Origin: an uncultured Ignavibacteriota bacterium
Lineage (GTDB): Bacteria > Bacteroidota > Ignavibacteria > UBA10030 > UBA8401
Direction of reading: 5' to 3'
Length of the DNA stretch: 64,000 bases
Assembly: GCA_903884005.1 (NCBI GenBank)
Contig: CAISDA010000006.1
Coordinates: forward strand, 124,001 to 188,000
This document shows, in pieces, positions 52,840-62,174 of the stretch (its first letter is position 1; each line of letters starts with the position of its first letter). The position numbers were made by a program, and so were the translations under genes. The notes under the pieces were generated by a model. The model made no database searches, was not told the origin of the DNA, and saw nothing but the letters and a program-made list of their open reading frames with translations.

Positions 52840-54294
52840 TCATCGGGAAAATCTCATTATTCTTTTTATTGCCATCAGCTCGTCTTCCTCGAAGAACCGT
52901 CCCAGGGCGATGATCGCGCCCCATGAGGCAACGAGAACCAGTTTCACCCACATGCCTCCGCCGGAGGGAAGCATGGTCGACACCGTGAACACAACAGCGG
53001 TCACGCAGGCGACCTTCACGAGCCGGAAGTACTCATAGCCGATCGGGTAAAATTTTTGAGCGACCACAAACAACGCGGCAGCGGAAAGCACATACGCGAT
53101 GAGCGTTGCGTATGCCGCGCCGTAGATGCCGTATTTCGGAATCAGGAGGATGTTGGCGGCGATGTTGGACACGGCGGCGATGACGGACGTGGGCAAGAGG
53201 TACATCGTCTTCTTTTCTATTTGTATCCCGGCGTTGAGATTAATCGAGATGCCGCCAAAGACATAGGCAAGCAGCACGATGGGCACGATCCCAAGTCCGC
53301 TCCAGTACGTGTCGCGTATGATGTGGTGGTTGAAAATTTTGATTGTCACGATATCGCCGATAAAAAACGACAGCACAAGAAACAAGAGCGTCGATGCGAG
53401 CACATAATATGTCATCACGCGCGCGAAGAGCTGTTTCGCATTGTCGTCCTTCGCGTGAGAAAGGAAGAACGGACGCCATGCGTATTCGAACATGGACGAG
53501 ACGAGATTCATGAAGATGCCGAGCCGGTAATTCGCCTGATAAATGCCCACGGCGCTGTCCGTGGACATGGCCTTCAGTATGGGCCTGTCTATCACCTGCA
53601 GGATGATGCCCGAGATGCCGACGGGAATATATGGCAGGCCGAAGCGTAGCAATTCCATGTAGAGCTGTGTGGAGAACGCGAACCGCGTGTGCCGGTACAC
53701 ATGCGGCAGCAGCAGTGCGAAGGTGAGGGCCGACGAGGCGGCCCCGCTGAAGAAGATGCCCTCGACCCCCCAGTGAAGATACACGAGCGTCACAATATTG
53801 AACACCACGTTCGACGCGATGTTCACGATCTTCAGCGCCGCAAAGAACTTCGCCTTCCGCTCCAGACGCAGCGAGGCGAACGGCACGATCATGAGCGTAT
53901 CGAAGAACAGAATGCCCGCCGCATAGCGGATGATGCGATAGTAGGACACATCGACCTGAAAGAGCGGCGCGACGGACGAGGCGAAGCCGTAGAGCAGCCC
54001 GGAGAAGAGCACCGCCGTGACTGCCAGCGAAAAGAACGGTGTCGAAAAATTATCCTTCTTGTCCCCGATCTCGAGAGACGATGCGAACCGGAAATACGAG
54101 GCCTCCATGCCGTAGCTGTACACGACATTCAGGAACGCGATGTACGAATACACGGTGGCGACAATGCCGTACTGCCCCGTGGAAAGGACGTTCGTATAGA
54201 ACGGAACGAGAAGAAATGTGAGGAAGCGCCCGACAATGGTGCTGATGCCATACACCGCGGTATCGGCGCCGAGCCGCTTGATTTGAGAGAACAT
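52840..54294 (-). CDS. Polysaccharide flippase (Wzx/MATE-like)
   Basis: 484-residue inner-membrane protein with about 12-14 hydrophobic helices. The N terminus LGADTAVYGISTIVGRFLTFLLVPFYT is typical of RfbX/Wzx proteins that flip undecaprenyl-linked O-unit or exopolysaccharide repeats to the periplasm. The helix pattern VDVSYYRIIRYAAGILFFDT and the GIYGAAYATLIAYVLSA segment fit the MOP superfamily. It is 3 bp from nadC and shares a run with the acyltransferase and FkbM genes. Confidence 0.92.
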   Translation of the reverse strand: MFSQIKRLGADTAVYGISTIVGRFLTFLLVPFYTNVLSTGQYGIVATVYSYIAFLNVVYSYGMEASYFRFASSLEIGDKKDNFSTPFFSLAVTAVLFSGLLYGFASSVAPLFQVDVSYYRIIRYAAGILFFDTLMIVPFASLRLERKAKFFAALKIVNIASNVVFNIVTLVYLHWGVEGIFFSGAASSALTFALLLPHVYRHTRFAFSTQLYMELLRFGLPYIPVGISGIILQVIDRPILKAMSTDSAVGIYQANYRLGIFMNLVSSMFEYAWRPFFLSHAKDDNAKQLFARVMTYYVLASTLLFLVLSFFIGDIVTIKIFNHHIIRDTYWSGLGIVPIVLLAYVFGGISINLNAGIQIEKKTMYLLPTSVIAAVSNIAANILLIPKYGIYGAAYATLIAYVLSAAALFVVAQKFYPIGYEYFRLVKVACVTAVVFTVSTMLPSGGGMWVKLVLVASWGAIIALGRFFEEDELMAIKRIMRFSR

Positions 54295-54297
54295 ATG

Positions 54298-55155
54298 TTA
54301 GATGGATTCCATGTCGAGCGAAATGTCGAGCACCTTCGGAGAATGCGTCAGCGCGCCGACGGAAATAAAATCGACACCCGTCTCAGCCACTGCGCGAATG
54401 GTCTGCATCGTAATGCCGCCTGAAGCTTCCACTTCCACCCGGCGGGCGATGATGCCGACCGCCTCTGTCATCAGCCCGATCGGATAATTGTCCAGCATGA
54501 TACGGTCAATGCCACCGCATGCGAGGGCTTCACGGACCTGAGCGATGGAATCGGTCTCGACTTCAATGGGGACGGTGATCGCATGGGTCTTAAGGTACGC
54601 CGTGCAACGCTCGATTGCCTGAGTAACGCCGCCGGCGGCCGCGATATGATTGTCCTTGATGAGCACCATCTGGTCCAGGCCGAAACGATGGTTCACGCCG
54701 CCGCCGTCGCGGACCGCTTGTTTATCCAGCACGCGCAACCCCGGCACGGTCTTGCGCGTATCGGTGATCTTGGCGCGCTTTCCGGCTACCGCGTGGACGA
54801 ACATGTGCGTGAGCGATGCGATGCCGCACATGCGCTGGAGAAAATTTAGCGCAACGCGCTCACCCAGCAATATGCCGCGGGTCGGGCCGGCAAGCGTGGC
54901 GATCGTTGTGCCCTTTTGGATGAGCGAGGTATCGGCGAGCAGCGGATTCATCGTGATCCGGTCGTCGACAATGTGGAACACCAGCTGCGCGATCTCGATG
55001 CCGGAGAGTATTCCGGTTTCCTTGCAGAGCAATGTCGCCTTCGACTGCTGATCTTCGGGTATGGTCGATTCGCTCGTCACATCCCCGAATCCGATATCCT
55101 CGAAGAGGGCCTGTTCGATCAAACGGACTATTTTATTGTCGAGGTCACTGTGCAT
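54298..55155 (-). CDS. nadC: Nicotinate-nucleotide pyrophosphorylase (quinolinate PRTase)
   Basis: Makes nicotinate mononucleotide from quinolinate and PRPP in de novo NAD synthesis; 285 residues. Signature segments are KITDTRKTVPGLRVLDKQAV, DGGGVNHRFGLDQMVLIKDN, PIEVETDSIAQV and EASGGITMQTIRA with ISVGALTHS. The start MHSDLDNKIVRLI overlaps the Trm112-like gene by 11 nt. nadA and nadB are not in the window. Confidence 0.97.
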   Translation of the reverse strand: MHSDLDNKIVRLIEQALFEDIGFGDVTSESTIPEDQQSKATLLCKETGILSGIEIAQLVFHIVDDRITMNPLLADTSLIQKGTTIATLAGPTRGILLGERVALNFLQRMCGIASLTHMFVHAVAGKRAKITDTRKTVPGLRVLDKQAVRDGGGVNHRFGLDQMVLIKDNHIAAAGGVTQAIERCTAYLKTHAITVPIEVETDSIAQVREALACGGIDRIMLDNYPIGLMTEAVGIIARRVEVEASGGITMQTIRAVAETGVDFISVGALTHSPKVLDISLDMESI

Positions 55156-55309
55156 CGGTTTCGTCCACGAGCATGATGGGAATGTCGTTCTTGACGTCGT
55201 ATTTTTTTCCGCACTCGGTGCACAGCAGAATATTGTCCTCCGCCTTATAGTCGAGGGCGCCCTTGCATTTCGGGCAGCAGAGGATATCGAGGAGTTCTTT
55301 TTTGATCAT
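55145..55309 (-). CDS. Trm112-like zinc-ribbon protein
   Basis: 54 residues from MIKKELLDILCCPKCKGALD at 55309. A CPxC...CxxC zinc ribbon (CCPKCKG and LCTECGKKY) followed by DIPIMLVDETDA matches the UPF0434/YcaR group of Trm112-like proteins. Eukaryotic Trm112 activates methyltransferases; the bacterial role is less clear. A longer frame adds 33 residues over the repeat at 55336. It overlaps nadC by 11 nt. Confidence 0.9.
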   Translation of the reverse strand: MIKKELLDILCCPKCKGALDYKAEDNILLCTECGKKYDVKNDIPIMLVDETDAQ

Positions 55310-55335
55310 AGAGGTTAGAAAGAAAGGTGAAGCAT

Positions 55336-55363
55336 GGGTGAGATAACATCTCGCCCTACAATG
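55336..55363. repeat. Palindromic repeat family A, copy supplying a stop codon
   Basis: GGGTGAGATAACATCTCGCCC plus TACA, nearly the palindrome of 20841-20861. On the minus strand the TGTAGGGC edge contributes the TAG stop of the thioesterase gene (55358-55356), so the repeat edge defines that protein's C terminus. Confidence 0.72.
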
Positions 55364-55784
55364 TTTGGAAATATGCGTCCATCGCATCGGCGAATATTTT
55401 CGGCACACGTGTGACCGACTGCGTCGCGGGATTCATGAACGCGTGTTCGGTGTAGCCGGTTGCGAGCAGCATGCCTGTTGTTTTGTTGTGGACCTCATAG
55501 TCGATACGCATCCTCACCGTCGGGATACCGGCGATGGTGCTCGTCACGACAAGCACGTCGTCGTAGAACGCGGGCCGTTTGTATGTGACATGCGCCTCGA
55601 GCACCGGCAGAATAAATCCGTTCTTTTCAATTTCGGTGTACGGCAGGCCGATGTGCCGGAGCATATCCGTGCGCGCCATCTCAAAATATTCGAGATAGCG
55701 TCCGTAGTACATGAACTTCATCTGGTCTATTTCGGAATATCTGACGCGGTATTCGCTGCTCGAGGTGAGCGCCTTCTCATTCAT
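55356..55784 (-). CDS. YbgC/4HBT-type acyl-CoA thioesterase
   Basis: Hot-dog fold thioesterase of 142 residues from [20 protein letters not shown]. The ATG at 55784 has GGGAG 6 nt upstream; a GTG at 55802 is weaker. The active-site stretch is [20 protein letters not shown], where Asp is the catalytic residue of the family, followed by [18 protein letters not shown]. It overlaps accA by 8 nt, which suggests a fatty-acid context. The substrate is not known. Confidence 0.9.
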   Translation of the reverse strand: MNEKALTSSSEYRVRYSEIDQMKFMYYGRYLEYFEMARTDMLRHIGLPYTEIEKNGFILPVLEAHVTYKRPAFYDDVLVVTSTIAGIPTVRMRIDYEVHNKTTGMLLATGYTEHAFMNPATQSVTRVPKIFADAMDAYFQTL

Positions 55785-56727
55785 TCCATGCTCCCATGGC
55801 ACAGAATTTTTGAATACGCTTCTCGACCAATTTATCCGCCTTCAGTTTTTTCAGTCCTGCAAGTTCGGCCAGGATGGCCTCCTTGAGCGATTGCGCCGCA
55901 GCTTCCGGATTCCGGTGCGCGCCGCCCGGCGGTTCGGGAATAATGCCGTCGATGATCTTCTGTTCCAACAGATCGGTCGGCGTCAGTTTCAGCGCTTCGG
56001 CCGCCTGCTCCTTATACTCCCAGCTCTTCCATAGGATGCTCGAACACGATTCGGGCGCGATCACCGAGTACCACGTATATTCCATCATTAAAATTTTATC
56101 GCCGACGCCGATGCCGAGCGCGCCGCCCGATGCACCCTCGCCGATGACCACGACGACGATCGGTACGGGAAGGTGCGACATCTCGAAGAGATTCCGCGCG
56201 ATGGCTTCTGCCTGTCCGCGTTCCTCTGCGCCGATGCCCGGAAATGCACCGGGTGTATCGAGCAGCGTCACAATGGGACGGTTGAATTTCACCGCCAGTT
56301 TCATCAGACGCAGCGCCTTCCGGTACCCTTCGGGCTGCGGCATGCCGAAGTTCCGGTACACGTTCGATTTCGTGTCCCTGCCCTTTTGATGCCCGATGAG
56401 CATCACCGGCTCATCGCCGAGCGTGGCAAAGCCGCCGACGATCGATTTGTCGTCGCCGAACGCGCGGTCGCCGTGAAGCTCGATGAAATCGTTCGTCATC
56501 ATGCCGATGTAATCGAGCGTATAGGGCCGCTCAGGATGGCGCGCGAGCTGCACCCGCTGCCACCGGGTCAGTTCGGCATACACATTCTCCCGAAGTTGAA
56601 TGACTTTTTTTTCCAAGTGTTGGATCTCCTGGCCGATATCGAGCGTATCGGAAAGCGTGCGCATCTCGTCGATTTTTTTTTCCAGCTCAACGATGGGTTT
56701 TTCAAATTCCAAAATCATCTTGCTCAT
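55777..56727 (-). CDS. accA: Acetyl-CoA carboxylase carboxyltransferase alpha subunit
   Basis: Transfers the carboxyl from biotin to acetyl-CoA in the first step of fatty-acid synthesis; 316 residues, normal length. An N-terminal coiled segment ([19 protein letters not shown]) leads into the crotonase-like core with [60 protein letters not shown] and [15 protein letters not shown]. Stop and start overlap the flanking genes. accBCD are not in the window. Confidence 0.97.
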   Translation of the reverse strand: MSKMILEFEKPIVELEKKIDEMRTLSDTLDIGQEIQHLEKKVIQLRENVYAELTRWQRVQLARHPERPYTLDYIGMMTNDFIELHGDRAFGDDKSIVGGFATLGDEPVMLIGHQKGRDTKSNVYRNFGMPQPEGYRKALRLMKLAVKFNRPIVTLLDTPGAFPGIGAEERGQAEAIARNLFEMSHLPVPIVVVVIGEGASGGALGIGVGDKILMMEYTWYSVIAPESCSSILWKSWEYKEQAAEALKLTPTDLLEQKIIDGIIPEPPGGAHRNPEAAAQSLKEAILAELAGLKKLKADKLVEKRIQKFCAMGAWNE

Positions 56728-58739
56728 GCTCGTGTAACCTTTCCGCGATTGCCTGCGCGCTGCAGCGCCTTCATCATGATCTCGATGTCGAGCAGCAGCG
56801 ATTGGTTCTTCGCGTAATACAATTCGTACCGCTCTTTTTCTTCACTCGACAACTGTTGATTGGGTTGTATCTGCACGATGCCGGTCGTGCCCGGTTTGCC
56901 TACATACATGCCCCCGCCCGCCGGCGCCTCAATGGACGACTGTTCCCTCCCGACGATGCTCTGGGTGCCCGCGAGGATCTTCGGCGCATCGGCAACAAAT
57001 GCGGCTGCCGACGGAAGACAGCCTTTGATCAGAAGGCGAAGAAAATATACGAAAGGTGCGACACAAATCAAAAGGAGAAGGACCAGGAAAGCATCCACTG
57101 TTCGCTTCACGGCACGGTTTCCCAGCCGCCCGATGTTATAGTCGATATCGACAAAGGGAATATCGTCCAGCTGGTCGATGCTCGCCTTTCCGATGATGAC
57201 CTCCATCGTGGTCGGAACGAGGCGGAAGTTCACAGACCGTGTGCTGTTCGTGGCGATCACGGAAAGGATGGTGGAATACGTGATAGCGTCTGTGGAAAAA
57301 ATAACCTCGGTGATCTTATGATCGTCGATAATCTTGCCGATGTTGTCGATGCTGCCGAGGATCTCGACATCCAGAATTTTTTCGCCTACCCGCTGATAGT
57401 TGACGTCGATGAAGCCGACGACGGAGTAGCCGTCGCCGATGCGGGCGCGGAGTTTTTTCACCACTTCCTGACCCGAAGCTTCGGCCCCCACCACGAGCGT
57501 GCGGCGGCCGAACAATGTTTTGCGGGATGAGACCTCGCCAAACCCGAGCATGCGCAGCGCCAGGCGCCATCCGGGTATGACCGCAGTGCAGAGCACCCCC
57601 GAGATGACCATGATGCCGCGGCTGAATGCAAAATCCTTGACGAAGGATGTCAGCGAGGAGATGAGTATGAACCCGAGCACGACGCCCGTCATCGAACGCG
57701 AGACCGAAAGCCGGTGCATGCTGTAGACGCCGGCCCCGGCAAGCATGACTACCACGATTGCACCCGGGAACAGGAACACCCATGGAAAGGCATACGAAGG
57801 AAATTGATACGTGCTCCCCTTCCATACCAAGCGGGCAAGCATGATCACGACGGCGACAATGGCCATGTCCAGGGCCATGAGCAGGAACGGTTTCACGGCG
57901 CGCATTCCGGCGGCAAGCACACGGCGCAGTTTGATGCCGAGCTGTATGAACGCCTCGAAGATGAACGAGCCGGTGTGATGCTTGCGCACGAAGAGGCGCA
58001 TCGCATTGTAAAATACCTTCACTTCGTCAATGCTGCTCCGCTTCGTGCTTTCACCCTTGTAATGAATGATCTTCGTATCGGGCACATAGTACAACTTCCA
58101 CCCGGATTTCTGCACGCGGTAGCACCAATCGAGATCCTCTCCATACATGAAGAACGATTCGTCCAGCCCCCCTATCGCTTCGTAGACCGAACGGCGAAGC
58201 ATCATAAACGACCCGCTGATGGCGTCGACTTCGTAGGTGCTGTCGGGATCGAGATAGGTGAGATTATACTTGCCGAAGAGTTTCGATTTCGGAACAAGCG
58301 CGCTTAACCCGGAGACTTTTGTGAACGCGACCCACGGCGTTGGGAAACTGCGCCGGCACGCCAACTGGAGCGTGCCGTCGGGATTGAGGATCTTGCAGCC
58401 GGCCATTCCGGCATCCGGATGCTGTTCAAAAAAACGAATGAGCGTGCGGACGGTGTCTTCCTGAATGAGTGTATCGGGATTCAGCAATAGCAGGTATCGT
58501 CCCGTGGACTGCACGAGCGCCTGGTTATTGGCCGCGGCAAAACCGCTGTTGACCGTATTGGCGATCAGATGCACGTCCGGGAAATTCGCGCGCATCATTT
58601 CGACGCTGCCGTCGTCCGATGCGTTATCCACGACAAATATTTCGGCCTGCAGTCCTTCCAGCGACCTCCTGAGAGACAGGAGGGCATTCTTCAAAAAATC
58701 GCGAACATTATAATTGACGATGACAACGGAGACGTCCAT
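56724..58739 (-). CDS. GT2 fused to a polyprenyl-phosphate glycosyltransferase remnant
   Basis: 671 residues from [20 protein letters not shown]. Residues 1-250 are a complete GT-A rhamnosyltransferase-like domain with [10 protein letters not shown] and LLLNPDT. Membrane helices (about 270-400) and a CoA-binding/Rossmann region ([19 protein letters not shown], about 415) follow, as in WbaP/WcaJ-type initiators. The C-terminal bacterial-sugar-transferase part (about 543-671) keeps its membrane hairpin ([20 protein letters not shown]) and end ([13 protein letters not shown]) but lacks the KFRSM and LDExPQ catalytic segments. The transferase half is thus probably inactive. A GTG at 58745 is an alternative start. 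It overlaps accA by ATGA. Confidence 0.9.
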   Translation of the reverse strand: MDVSVVIVNYNVRDFLKNALLSLRRSLEGLQAEIFVVDNASDDGSVEMMRANFPDVHLIANTVNSGFAAANNQALVQSTGRYLLLLNPDTLIQEDTVRTLIRFFEQHPDAGMAGCKILNPDGTLQLACRRSFPTPWVAFTKVSGLSALVPKSKLFGKYNLTYLDPDSTYEVDAISGSFMMLRRSVYEAIGGLDESFFMYGEDLDWCYRVQKSGWKLYYVPDTKIIHYKGESTKRSSIDEVKVFYNAMRLFVRKHHTGSFIFEAFIQLGIKLRRVLAAGMRAVKPFLLMALDMAIVAVVIMLARLVWKGSTYQFPSYAFPWVFLFPGAIVVVMLAGAGVYSMHRLSVSRSMTGVVLGFILISSLTSFVKDFAFSRGIMVISGVLCTAVIPGWRLALRMLGFGEVSSRKTLFGRRTLVVGAEASGQEVVKKLRARIGDGYSVVGFIDVNYQRVGEKILDVEILGSIDNIGKIIDDHKITEVIFSTDAITYSTILSVIATNSTRSVNFRLVPTTMEVIIGKASIDQLDDIPFVDIDYNIGRLGNRAVKRTVDAFLVLLLLICVAPFVYFLRLLIKGCLPSAAAFVADAPKILAGTQSIVGREQSSIEAPAGGGMYVGKPGTTGIVQIQPNQQLSSEEKERYELYYAKNQSLLLDIEIMMKALQRAGNRGKVTRA

Positions 58740-58752
58740 GCACACTCTTCGG

Positions 58753-59469
58753 TTATAAACGATTGAGGATGCTGCGGAGCTTCAGCACCCACACCATGTA
58801 GACGGCCTCGTAGACGATCTTCCGCGACATTTTCGAAACGCCCGCATCGCGGTCGACGAAAATGATCGGGATCTCCGCCAGGCGGAACCCGCGGCTCCAG
58901 ACCTTGAAGCTCATCTCGATCTGGAACGAATACCCGTTCGATTTGATCTTGTCGAGGTTGATGGACTCGAGTGCCGCGCGCCGGTAGCATTTATATCCGC
59001 CGGTGGCATCCTTCAGCGGAAGTCCGGTGATGATGCGCGTGTAGACGTTCGCAAAGTAACTCAGCAGCAGGCGTTTCATGGGCCAATACACGACGCTGAT
59101 CCCCTTGCAGTAGCGCGATCCCACGACAAGGTCGACCTCTTCGATTTTTTTCAGGAATGCGGGAATGTCCTTCGGATTGTGCGAAAAATCGGCGTCCATC
59201 TCGAAAATGTAATCGAACTTCCGCTCGATCGCATATTTGAAACCGGCCACATACGCCGTTCCCAATCCCATTTTCCCCGCCCGCTCGATGATGTGAATGC
59301 GCGGCTGTGTCTCCATCATGCGCTTCACGATCGCCGCAGTGCCGTCCGGCGAATTGTCGTCCACGATCAGCATTTCGACCGTGTCCCCCTGCTCCAATAC
59401 GATGGTGATGAGGCGCTCAACATTTTCCGCTTCATTGAACGTGGGCGTAATTACGAGTGTCTTCGGCAT
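58753..59469 (-). CDS. Polyprenyl-phosphate mannose synthase-like GT2 (DPM1 family)
   Basis: Cytoplasmic/peripheral GT-A enzyme of 238 residues. It starts MPKTLVITPTFNEAENVERL with VDDNSPDGTAAIV at about 38-50 and metal-binding FEMDADFSHNPKDIP at about 90-104. GSRYCKGISVVYWPMKRLL and GYSFQIEMSFKVWSRGFRL are standard DPM1 landmarks. It likely makes a lipid-linked monosaccharide donor for periplasmic glycosyltransferases. There is no C-terminal membrane pair, unlike GtrB. Confidence 0.92.
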   Translation of the reverse strand: MPKTLVITPTFNEAENVERLITIVLEQGDTVEMLIVDDNSPDGTAAIVKRMMETQPRIHIIERAGKMGLGTAYVAGFKYAIERKFDYIFEMDADFSHNPKDIPAFLKKIEEVDLVVGSRYCKGISVVYWPMKRLLLSYFANVYTRIITGLPLKDATGGYKCYRRAALESINLDKIKSNGYSFQIEMSFKVWSRGFRLAEIPIIFVDRDAGVSKMSRKIVYEAVYMVWVLKLRSILNRL

Positions 59470-59571
59470 GGCGTGGTTCTTTTTATGAGATAGAGTGTGT
59501 ATGTTATAAAGTAATTTATTTCGACGGCAATTTCAATCGTTCATGTGAGTAAGGACGAAGTGCACAGGATG

Positions 59572-60966
59572 TTAGTTCCCTTTTCCAGCGACCATCACAT
59601 AGAGCGTCGTTAACAGAATTTTAATGTCCATACGGAACGACATATTCTCGATATAGAACAGGTCATACCGCACTTTCGAGCGCACATCATCGATGCTCGT
59701 GTCGTATCCCTGTTTGATCTGCGCCCATCCGGTAATGCCCGGCCGCACCGTGAGTCGCCGCTTATAGAGCGGAATCTCCTTCGACAGTTTCTCGACAAAG
59801 AACGGCCGCTCGGGACGCGGTCCCACGAGGCTCATGTCCCCGTCCAGCACGTTCACGAATTGGGGGATCTCGTCGAGCCGCGTCTTGCGCAGGAATTTTC
59901 CGAACGACGTCACACGCGTATCGTTCTTCGGTGCCCAGACGGGGCCGGACGACGATTCAGCGTCAGCGCGCATGGAACGGAACTTGCGCATCTTGAACAA
60001 TTTTTCGCCTTTGCCGACGCGTTCCTGGCTGTAGACGATCGGTCCGGGAGAATCCAGCTTGATGCCGATCCCGATGACCATCCACAACGGAGCGCTGACG
60101 ATGAGCACCAGAAGTGAGACAACGATATCCACGACGCGTTTTGCGCTTTCCTCCCATGGCTGCATGATGCGCGGCATGATCTCGATCAGCGGTATGCCGT
60201 AGAGCTGGTTGGTCCGGGCCTGTCCGCTGATGATGTCGTACATGTCCGGCTGAATTTTCAGGCTCACATCCTGGCCGTTGACGCGCGAGATGATGTCCAA
60301 CAGTTTGTCGTGGTCCGAGGTCTCGAGCGCGATCATCACGTCCTTCACTGCATATTGGTCCACGATCTGATGAAGCGCATCGAGGTTCCCGAGAACATTG
60401 ATGCCGTGATGGTTGGACGAGGATTTTCGCTTGTCCACTTTCACGAATCCCACGACACGATAGCCCAGGGCGGGGTGCTGCAGCAGAAGATCGTGCAGCG
60501 TTTTTCCCTTCGCATTCCAGCCCACGATCACCGCATTGCGCAGTCCGATGCCCTGCAGCAGCAGACGCTTGCGCGTGCTCCGATAGAACACGCGTCCGGC
60601 CCCGACGGTCACGAGCGTGATGCCCCAATAGGCAAGCATCAGCGTCCGAGCGCCGCCCCGGACTTCAACGTTCGTATCGTCGATAAAGACGATGAAGAAA
60701 AGAAGAAGGCAGCCGATGCTGATCGTCTTGAAGATCGCCACAAATTCGTCGGTGCGCGAAGCGGCATGCCACGAACGGTACAATCCGAAAAAGACGAACA
60801 CGATACACCAGAACACGTACACCAGCAGCATCGGCATCCAGAGGTCGACATTCGCGCTCATTGCCGCGATACCGCTTTGCACGCGGAACAGGAAATACAG
60901 ATACCACGCCGCATTGAGCGTCACAAAATCCGTCAGTACCGTGCGTATGTCGATTTTATTGACCAT
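59572..60966 (-). CDS. Polyprenyl-phosphate sugar-1-phosphate transferase (WbaP/WcaJ family)
   Basis: 464 residues from MVNKIDIRTVLTDFVTLNAA at 60966. Four or five N-terminal membrane helices, a Rossmann CoA-binding-like domain (about 165-260, NAVIVGWNAKGKTLHDLLLQ), and the catalytic bacterial-sugar-transferase domain (about 275-464). The latter has VGKGEKLFKMRKFRSM, RKTRLDEIPQFVNVLDGDMS, LVGPRPE and RPGITGWAQIKQG, all intact. It initiates O-antigen or exopolysaccharide units on undecaprenyl phosphate. It is the active counterpart of the degenerate copy fused to GT2 at 56724. It overlaps the upstream GT4 gene by 11 nt. Confidence 0.95.
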   Translation of the reverse strand: MVNKIDIRTVLTDFVTLNAAWYLYFLFRVQSGIAAMSANVDLWMPMLLVYVFWCIVFVFFGLYRSWHAASRTDEFVAIFKTISIGCLLLFFIVFIDDTNVEVRGGARTLMLAYWGITLVTVGAGRVFYRSTRKRLLLQGIGLRNAVIVGWNAKGKTLHDLLLQHPALGYRVVGFVKVDKRKSSSNHHGINVLGNLDALHQIVDQYAVKDVMIALETSDHDKLLDIISRVNGQDVSLKIQPDMYDIISGQARTNQLYGIPLIEIMPRIMQPWEESAKRVVDIVVSLLVLIVSAPLWMVIGIGIKLDSPGPIVYSQERVGKGEKLFKMRKFRSMRADAESSSGPVWAPKNDTRVTSFGKFLRKTRLDEIPQFVNVLDGDMSLVGPRPERPFFVEKLSKEIPLYKRRLTVRPGITGWAQIKQGYDTSIDDVRSKVRYDLFYIENMSFRMDIKILLTTLYVMVAGKGN

Positions 60967-62158
60967 GCTTCCATTTTTCCATTGCGGTGCGGTACGCATC
61001 TTCAAGTGAACCCGCGATCGTTTCCCAGGAATAGAGTGAACGGACCATCGAGGCCGCATTGCTCCCCAGACGCTGCTGAAGCTGCGGGTCGTTCAGCGTG
61101 CGGACCACCGCCTCGGCAAATTCACGTGGTGTATCGGCAAGCAGTATGTTCATATCATGCTCGACCGGCAGCCCCTCGGCCGCCTGCGATGTGGCAACGA
61201 TCGCAATGCCCATGGCCATAGGCTCGAGGATCTTGTTGAGCGTGCCGGAGCCGAAGCGGATCGGCGCAATTGACACCGCGCTCTTCAGGTACTCGACGGT
61301 GATGTCCGGCACGAACCCCGTCACCGTTATATTGCCCCCTGCAAGTTCCTGCACGCTGGAGGGCGGATTCTGTCCGACGATGAACAATTCGGCCTCGGGA
61401 TGCAGGCGAACGATCGCGGGAAATATTTCTTTCACAAAATACAGAATGCCGTCGGCATTCGGATAGTACGACATGTTCCCCGTATAGATGATCCTGTTTG
61501 GTTCGGGCGTGCGGCACGGATCGTAGGGAAATGATTCCAGGTCGATCCCGTTGTACAGAAGTCCGACATCGGCGCCGGGCGCATGCTCTTCGAGCACTTT
61601 TCTGTCCACGTTGGAACAGACGAGCGATTGTTCAAACTGCGTCAGCACGCCTTCGTAGTGCGACAGGCGCTTGAATTCTTCCGTCAGGAAAAGTTTTTTA
61701 ATCGGACTCTTCGTCACGGCAAGGAACCGCTTCAGATACAACGATCCCGCATCCGTCAGATCGAGCACACGCGGATGCGTGTGTATGTCCAGTCCGTACT
61801 GCGCCATCCGTATCAAATGCACGTGCACGACATCGATCGGCGAGGATGCCAGCGTTTCTTCGATCAGGCGCTGCATGCGTGTCGACCGGAAGTATGCGAT
61901 CTGGAACGGATCGGATGAAACAACCGACGACGCACACTGCACGACCGACTGGGCCGGTGTGAGCAGCACCGTCTGCACATCGACGCAGTGTTCCCGCAGA
62001 GGCTCAATGAACGCCTCCTCGTCCTTCGACGCAATGAATGACCGAAGCGTGACCGAATGACCGCGCCGCGCAAGCTGGCGGATAAGGTGAAAGATCTTCA
62101 ACTTATCGCCGCGATACGGCGGATACGGAAAACGCGATGTGAGAAAAAGAATATTCAT
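60956..62158 (-). CDS. Family 4 glycosyltransferase
   Basis: 400 residues from MNILFLTSRFPYPPYRGDKL at 62158; a longer frame adds 26 residues over the neighbouring gene. GT-B fold: N-terminal domain with DKLKIFHLIRQLARRGHSV, and a C-terminal donor-binding domain with RIIYTGNMSYYPNADGILYF, FIVGQNPPSSVQELA and FGSGTLNKILEPMAMGIAIV, which has the catalytic Glu of the ExxxxxxE motif. It resembles the exosortase-linked sugar-transferase group; the donor is unknown. It overlaps the WbaP-like gene by 11 nt. Confidence 0.93.
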   Translation of the reverse strand: MNILFLTSRFPYPPYRGDKLKIFHLIRQLARRGHSVTLRSFIASKDEEAFIEPLREHCVDVQTVLLTPAQSVVQCASSVVSSDPFQIAYFRSTRMQRLIEETLASSPIDVVHVHLIRMAQYGLDIHTHPRVLDLTDAGSLYLKRFLAVTKSPIKKLFLTEEFKRLSHYEGVLTQFEQSLVCSNVDRKVLEEHAPGADVGLLYNGIDLESFPYDPCRTPEPNRIIYTGNMSYYPNADGILYFVKEIFPAIVRLHPEAELFIVGQNPPSSVQELAGGNITVTGFVPDITVEYLKSAVSIAPIRFGSGTLNKILEPMAMGIAIVATSQAAEGLPVEHDMNILLADTPREFAEAVVRTLNDPQLQQRLGSNAASMVRSLYSWETIAGSLEDAYRTAMEKWKHGQ

Positions 62159-62174
62159 TGGTGATGTCAATTGT

